Source: Paenibacillus sinensis (GTDB lineage: Bacteria; Bacillota; Bacilli; Paenibacillales; Paenibacillaceae). From it: DNA of 64,000 bases. The DNA lies in assembly GCF_019904155.1 (NCBI RefSeq), contig NZ_JAHCMB010000121.1, forward strand, positions 62,001-126,000, given 5' to 3'. Below the pieces are notes generated by a model that saw only the letters and a list, made by a program, of their open reading frames with translations, was not told where the DNA came from and made no database searches. Position 1 is the stretch's first letter. Each line of letters starts with the position of its first letter. Below, piece after piece: positions 60,721-64,000 of the stretch. The position numbers and the translations under genes are program-made.

Positions 60721-61701
60721 TTACCAGGCGTAGGCTTTCGGCGCTTCGCCGCCAGGCCCTGGGAAGATCTCGTCGAGCTTCGCCAGGACCGACTCGTCCA
60801 GCTTCACTTCAAGGCAGCGCAGGGAGCCTTCGAACTGCTCCAGTGTCCGCGGTCCGATGATCGGCGCGGTGACGGCCGGATTGGCGAGCAGCCAGGCGAG
60901 CGCCACATTGTCCTGCGGTTCCCCAAGCTCCAGACACAGCTTGGCGAACTGCTCCAACTGGTCCTTGTGCCGTTCGACGCGCTCCGCGCTGCCGCCGCTG
61001 CGGCTGCCCTCAATCTTCTTCAGCGCGTTGCGTCCCAGCAAGCCGCCATCCAGCGGACTCCACGGAATAACGCCGAGTCCCAGGCTCTGCGAGGCCGGCA
61101 GCACCTCAAGCTCGGGCAGGCGGCAGGTCAGGCTGTACTTGTGCTGCTCCGAGACAAGGCCGAGGAATCCGCGCGCCTTCGCTTCGCCCTGGGCGACCGC
61201 AATATCCCAGCCTGCGAAGTTGCTGGAGCCGACATAGCCGATTTTACCCTGGCTGACGGCCAGTTCAAAGGCGCCCCACAGTTCTTCCCAGGAGACGCTG
61301 CGGTCTACGTGATGCATTTGGTACAGCTCGATATGATCCGTCTGCAGGCGCTTGAGAGAGGCGTCCAGATGCCGGCGGATTTTGTAGGAGGAGAGACCGT
61401 GCACGTCGTTGGGCCCGTCTAGCTTGTCGCTCATAGGGCCGTATACTTTGGTGGCAAGCACGACTTTTTCCCGCCGTCCTCCGCCTTGCTGGAACCAGCG
61501 TCCGATAATGCTCTCCGTCAGGCCGGAATTGTCCCCCCAACCGTAAATATTCGCCGTGTCAAAAAAGTTGATTCCCGCATCCAGCGCGGCATCCATAATG
61601 CGGTAAGCCTCTTGTTCATCCGTCAGCGGTCCGAAATTCATTGTGCCAAGACAGATTCGGCTGACCTTCAAGCCCGACTTGCCAAGATTTCTGTACTGCA
61701 C
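60721..61701 (-). CDS. Aldo/keto reductase
   Basis: A 326-residue TIM-barrel oxidoreductase of the YajO/voltage-gated-channel beta-subunit-like group. QYRNLGKSGLKVSRICLGTM is the standard start; the catalytic set is Asp in FFDTANIYGWG with Tyr, Lys in LATKVYGPM and His in YQMHHVD; NADPH is bound through GVIPWSPLDGGLL and IIGPRTLEQFE. The substrate, an aldehyde or ketone, is unknown. GTG 61701 has GGGGAG 8 bases upstream; GTG 61710 overlaps that site. Own promoter at 61758-61786. Confidence 0.9.
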   Translation of the reverse strand: MQYRNLGKSGLKVSRICLGTMNFGPLTDEQEAYRIMDAALDAGINFFDTANIYGWGDNSGLTESIIGRWFQQGGGRREKVVLATKVYGPMSDKLDGPNDVHGLSSYKIRRHLDASLKRLQTDHIELYQMHHVDRSVSWEELWGAFELAVSQGKIGYVGSSNFAGWDIAVAQGEAKARGFLGLVSEQHKYSLTCRLPELEVLPASQSLGLGVIPWSPLDGGLLGRNALKKIEGSRSGGSAERVERHKDQLEQFAKLCLELGEPQDNVALAWLLANPAVTAPIIGPRTLEQFEGSLRCLEVKLDESVLAKLDEIFPGPGGEAPKAYAW

Positions 61702-61757
61702 CTCGATCACTCCCCGGAATGAAGATTATTGCGGATATGGAAAACGCTTGCGTACTT

Positions 61758-61786
61758 ATTCTAAATGAGTTCAGCAGTGAAAGCAA
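61758..61786 (-). promoter_or_regulatory. Promoter of the aldo/keto reductase gene
   Basis: On the minus strand TTGCTT (61786-61781), 17-bp spacer, TAGAAT (61763-61758). AAGCGTTTTC just downstream (about 61750-61740) matches the core of a CcpA cre box. Confidence 0.6.
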
Positions 61787-61933
61787 TTTGTCCGGAGCCG
61801 GCAGTATGTAGCAGCTTCGAGGGGAGGATCAGGCAGAATGACCGCGATGAACGGAGCGGCCTGCGGGAAATACGGGGGAAGGGCTGAGAAATGAAGCGGT
61901 AAGCCCCTCCCCTTTTTTAGTTAAGGATACGAG

Positions 61934-62158
61934 TCAACGGTGTTTTCTTTTTTTGCTCTTCTTGATTCCGGACACATAGCACATGACATCTTTTACACTG
62001 CAAGTATAGAAGTGCTGAGGGACAGGAACGCAATAATGTTGTCTGATGACTTCAATCGGGTGAATGACCTGGACAATCTGTGGATGGAACTCTTTCTCAA
62101 TTATTGTTTGCGGCGGATCGACAACGGTCTGAGTCGGACAATCAGGGCAAAATGTCAT
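61934..62158 (-). CDS. CotD-like spore coat protein
   Basis: A 74-residue protein rich in His, Pro and Cys: EKEFHPQIVQVIHPIEVIRQ followed by HYCVPVPQHFYTC is the pattern of CotD-family inner coat proteins; the tail is Lys-rich (KKSKKRKHR). CotD is a small structural protein of the inner spore coat. AGGAGGAG lies 8 bases before the ATG. On the minus strand GCGTATACTA (62198-62189) fits the sigma K -10 (GCATANNNTA) with one mismatch, in keeping with mother-cell expression. Confidence 0.72.
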   Translation of the reverse strand: MTFCPDCPTQTVVDPPQTIIEKEFHPQIVQVIHPIEVIRQHYCVPVPQHFYTCSVKDVMCYVSGIKKSKKRKHR

Positions 62159-62368
62159 TCTTAAGCTCCTCCTTTATCGAATATAGGATAGTATACGCAG
62201 GGTGCAGAAGCCTGGACTGTTCATTTGTCTATATCGGGAGTTAGGATTTAGGCATTTTCTGAAGCATGCCGGCGGCAGGAGGAAACTCGCGTCTAGATGT
62301 ACCTTTTTCCCCGGATCATGCTTATAGGCGTATCCTATTAATATGATAGATTCCATATCTTTGTCCTT

Positions 62369-62397
62369 TTGTACGGGGTATGTTACAACAGTATACA
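62369..62397 (+). promoter_or_regulatory. Candidate leuB promoter
   Basis: TTGTAC (62369-62374), 17-bp spacer, TATACA (62392-62397), about 50 bases before the ATG. No T-box precedes leuB. A small hairpin TCCGCA/TGCGGA lies at 62409-62425. Confidence 0.5.
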
Positions 62398-62447
62398 GAA
62401 GAACTATGTCCGCACGTCATGCGGAAACAACCTGAGGAGTGACGAAG

Positions 62448-63527
62448 ATGAGTGAAGTGAAGAAGATCGCCGTAATCGCAGGCGACGGAATCGGTCCGGA
62501 AGTTGTGGCGGAAGCCGAGAAGGTGCTGAAAGTTACCGAGGAGGTATTCGGCTACAAATTCGAAACCGAGCATGCGCTGTTCGGCGGTATTGCAATCGAT
62601 AAGAAGGGAACACCGCTGCCAGAGGATACACTCGCGATCTGTAAGAGCGCGGATGCCGTTCTGCTCGGTGCAGTAGGCGGTCCTCAATGGGACAACAATC
62701 CGAAGGAGCTGCGTCCGGAGACTGGACTTCTCGGAATCCGCAAAGCTCTCGGCCTGTTCTCGAACCTCCGTCCGGCGGTCGTGTTCGATTGCCTGAAGGA
62801 AGCCTCCACGCTGAAGCCTGAAGTGCTGGAAGGCACCGATCTGATGGTCGTGCGCGAGCTCACGGGGGGCATCTACTTCGGGGACAAGCTTCGCCGTCAG
62901 GGCAAGCAGGGCGAAGAAGCCGTAGACACCTGCGTATACAATGTGACAGAGGTAGAGCGCATTGTCCGCCAGGCCTTTGAGATCGCAGGCAAACGCCGCA
63001 AGAAGCTGGCTTCCGTAGACAAGGCGAACGTACTGGAGACTTCCCGTCTCTGGCGCGAAGTGGTCATCCGCATCGCTCCCGAATATCCGGAAGTGGAGCT
63101 GGAGCATGTGCTGGTCGACAACTGCGCCATGCAGTTGCTGCGCCGTCCGTCGAGCTTTGACGTTATCGTTACCGAGAACATGTTCGGCGACATTCTGAGC
63201 GACGAGGCAGCCATGCTGACGGGCTCCATCGGCATGCTGGCATCCGCCTCCCTCGGAGAAGGCAGCTACGGCCTCTATGAGCCGGTACACGGCTCTGCGC
63301 CTGACATTGCTGGCCAGGGATTAGCGAACCCGATCGCAACGATCCTGTCCGTAGCGCTCATGTTCCGCCTGACGTTCGGATACGACGATGCGGCCGATGC
63401 CATTGAAGCGGCTGTAGCCCAGGTTCTGGATGCCGGGCACCGTACGAGCGATATCGCCGTGGACAAGAGCAAGGCGCTCAGCACGAGCGAAATGGGCGAT
63501 CTCATTGTAGCCGCTATCCGCAAATAA
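62448..63527 (+). CDS. leuB: 3-isopropylmalate dehydrogenase
   Basis: A 359-residue NAD-dependent decarboxylating dehydrogenase, third step of leucine synthesis. [20 protein letters not shown] at the start, then [11 protein letters not shown], the substrate-binding [15 protein letters not shown] with Arg and Tyr, [20 protein letters not shown] with the metal Asp, [20 protein letters not shown] and [22 protein letters not shown] 62448 has GAGGAG 8 bases upstream; in-frame GTG 62439 lies on that site. It is detached from leuA, about 10 kb upstream. Confidence 0.96.
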   Translation: MSEVKKIAVIAGDGIGPEVVAEAEKVLKVTEEVFGYKFETEHALFGGIAIDKKGTPLPEDTLAICKSADAVLLGAVGGPQWDNNPKELRPETGLLGIRKALGLFSNLRPAVVFDCLKEASTLKPEVLEGTDLMVVRELTGGIYFGDKLRRQGKQGEEAVDTCVYNVTEVERIVRQAFEIAGKRRKKLASVDKANVLETSRLWREVVIRIAPEYPEVELEHVLVDNCAMQLLRRPSSFDVIVTENMFGDILSDEAAMLTGSIGMLASASLGEGSYGLYEPVHGSAPDIAGQGLANPIATILSVALMFRLTFGYDDAADAIEAAVAQVLDAGHRTSDIAVDKSKALSTSEMGDLIVAAIRK

Positions 63528-63616
63528 ATTCGCCGATAATTAGCGTGGCTCAGCCCGGAACGAATTAGCGGGAATATTTGCGCGTGAAGTAACCCATAAC
63601 AGGTGAAATGAAACGG

Positions 63617-63652
63617 TTGTCACAAAATTCTGCTTATTTATAATAATTATAA
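63617..63652 (+). promoter_or_regulatory. Promoter with perfect PerR box
   Basis: TTGTCA (63617-63622), 16-bp spacer, TATAAT (63639-63644). TTATAATAATTATAA (63638-63652) is a perfect 7-1-7 match to the Bacillus PerR box and covers the -10, so peroxide should relieve repression of the downstream peroxiredoxin gene. Confidence 0.85.
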
Positions 63653-63671
63653 AAAAATAATGACTGTAATA

Positions 63672-63700
63672 TTGACTTTGATTTTGTACGATGATACCAT
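63672..63700 (+). promoter_or_regulatory. Second candidate peroxiredoxin promoter
   Basis: TTGACT (63672-63677), 17-bp spacer, TACCAT (63695-63700), downstream of the PerR box. Confidence 0.5.
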
Positions 63701-63822
63701 TTGGTTTGTAGCAACCGAGAGGTAAGCACATCCATAATAATCAAGGAAGACATCGACTGAATTCTGCATCCGGCAGGGTCCGGCGAACGTTTTTCTTACA
63801 TAATCAAAGGAGGATTTTAGCA

Positions 63823-64000
63823 ATGGCAGAACGTTTGGTAGGCAAACCGGCTCCAGATTTCACCATGGAGACCGCAACAGGGGACGGTAAGGAATTCGGC
63901 AAGGTCAGCTTGTCCGACTATCGCGGCAAATGGCTGGTATTCTTCTTCTATCCTCTGGATTTCACTTTCGTGTGCCCGACTGAAATCACGGCTCTGAGTG
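63823..64000 (+). CDS. 2-Cys peroxiredoxin (AhpC/Prx family), cut by window end
   Basis: The first 59 residues are present. [20 protein letters not shown], then [20 protein letters not shown] and [10 protein letters not shown], which holds the peroxidatic Cys in FVCPTE. This is the typical 2-Cys peroxiredoxin start (AhpC/BAS1 group), reducing hydrogen peroxide and organic peroxides; the resolving Cys lies beyond the window. AAAGGAGG lies 10 bases before ATG 63823. The PerR box at 63638-63652 points to peroxide induction. Confidence 0.93.
   Translation, partial: MAERLVGKPAPDFTMETATGDGKEFGKVSLSDYRGKWLVFFFYPLDFTFVCPTEITALS

Overview
This window reads as chromosome of an endospore-forming Gram-positive bacterium, most likely Paenibacillus or a close relative. 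The evidence is a GerA-type germination cluster, a CotD-like coat protein, the yclNOPQ order of a Bacillus siderophore importer, strong AGGAGG ribosome binding sites, Firmicutes-type cis-regulation (Leu T-box, L20 leader, Fur and PerR boxes), an LPXTG surface protein and moderately GC-rich codon use. I see no phage, insertion sequence, CRISPR array, tRNA or rRNA.

Layout. 1-4500: a truncated M24 peptidase, a metallo-beta-lactamase-fold hydrolase, an SDR oxidoreductase, a GNAT acetyltransferase, an HxlR regulator and YqkE. 4586-8432: Fur-type promoter and the four-gene siderophore importer yclNOPQ. 8597-14485: a membrane-anchored polysaccharide deacetylase, a YsnB-type phosphoesterase, two GNATs, a HAD hydrolase, ApbE and a DsbA/FrnE-type thiol oxidoreductase behind a DUF24-like operator. 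14676-21182 (all minus): oleate hydratase with its TetR regulator, then the germination receptor operon (A, B, C subunits plus a small membrane protein). 21357-25801: recQ, a DUF4080 radical SAM enzyme with a long low-complexity tail, and a GNAT. 25803-26801: a nucleotidyltransferase-fold gene between two arrays of degenerate tandem repeats. 26900-36410: three methyltransferases, a lysophospholipase-like hydrolase, manA, ytqA-mnmM, trmB, a UgtP-like glycosyltransferase and a PAP2 phosphatase. 36824-39615: a GT2 glycosyltransferase, then infC-rpmI-rplT behind an L20 leader. 40618-45494: a BMP-type nucleoside importer (nupNOPQ-like). 46691-52437: ilvB-ilvN-ilvC-leuA under a Leu T-box. 52535-61701: a 1317-residue LPXTG adhesin, a convergent SARP-type response regulator, an ECF sigma/anti-sigma/envelope-protein operon and an aldo/keto reductase. 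61934-64000: cotD-like gene, leuB on its own, and the start of a peroxiredoxin gene behind a perfect PerR box.

How the parts work together. Iron (Fur) and peroxide (PerR) control bracket the window. Branched-chain amino acid synthesis is split: ilvBNC-leuA sits under the T-box, while leuB lies about 10 kb downstream with its own promoter. The intervening DNA carries cell-surface and envelope functions (adhesin, response regulator, ECF sigma operon), and this is the most accessory-looking part.

The points most worth a second look are: the ECF sigma gene, which appears to start at CTG behind an ECF-like promoter; the nested hairpin just upstream of ilvC; the 16-nt tandem array whose unit is the reverse complement of the preceding gene's last codons; a hairpin repeat present twice with one compensatory change; and the DUF24-like operator at the DsbA gene. 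Start sites were moved from the longest reading frame wherever a Shine-Dalgarno sequence decided otherwise. All functional names rest on reading motifs by eye; no database search was run.
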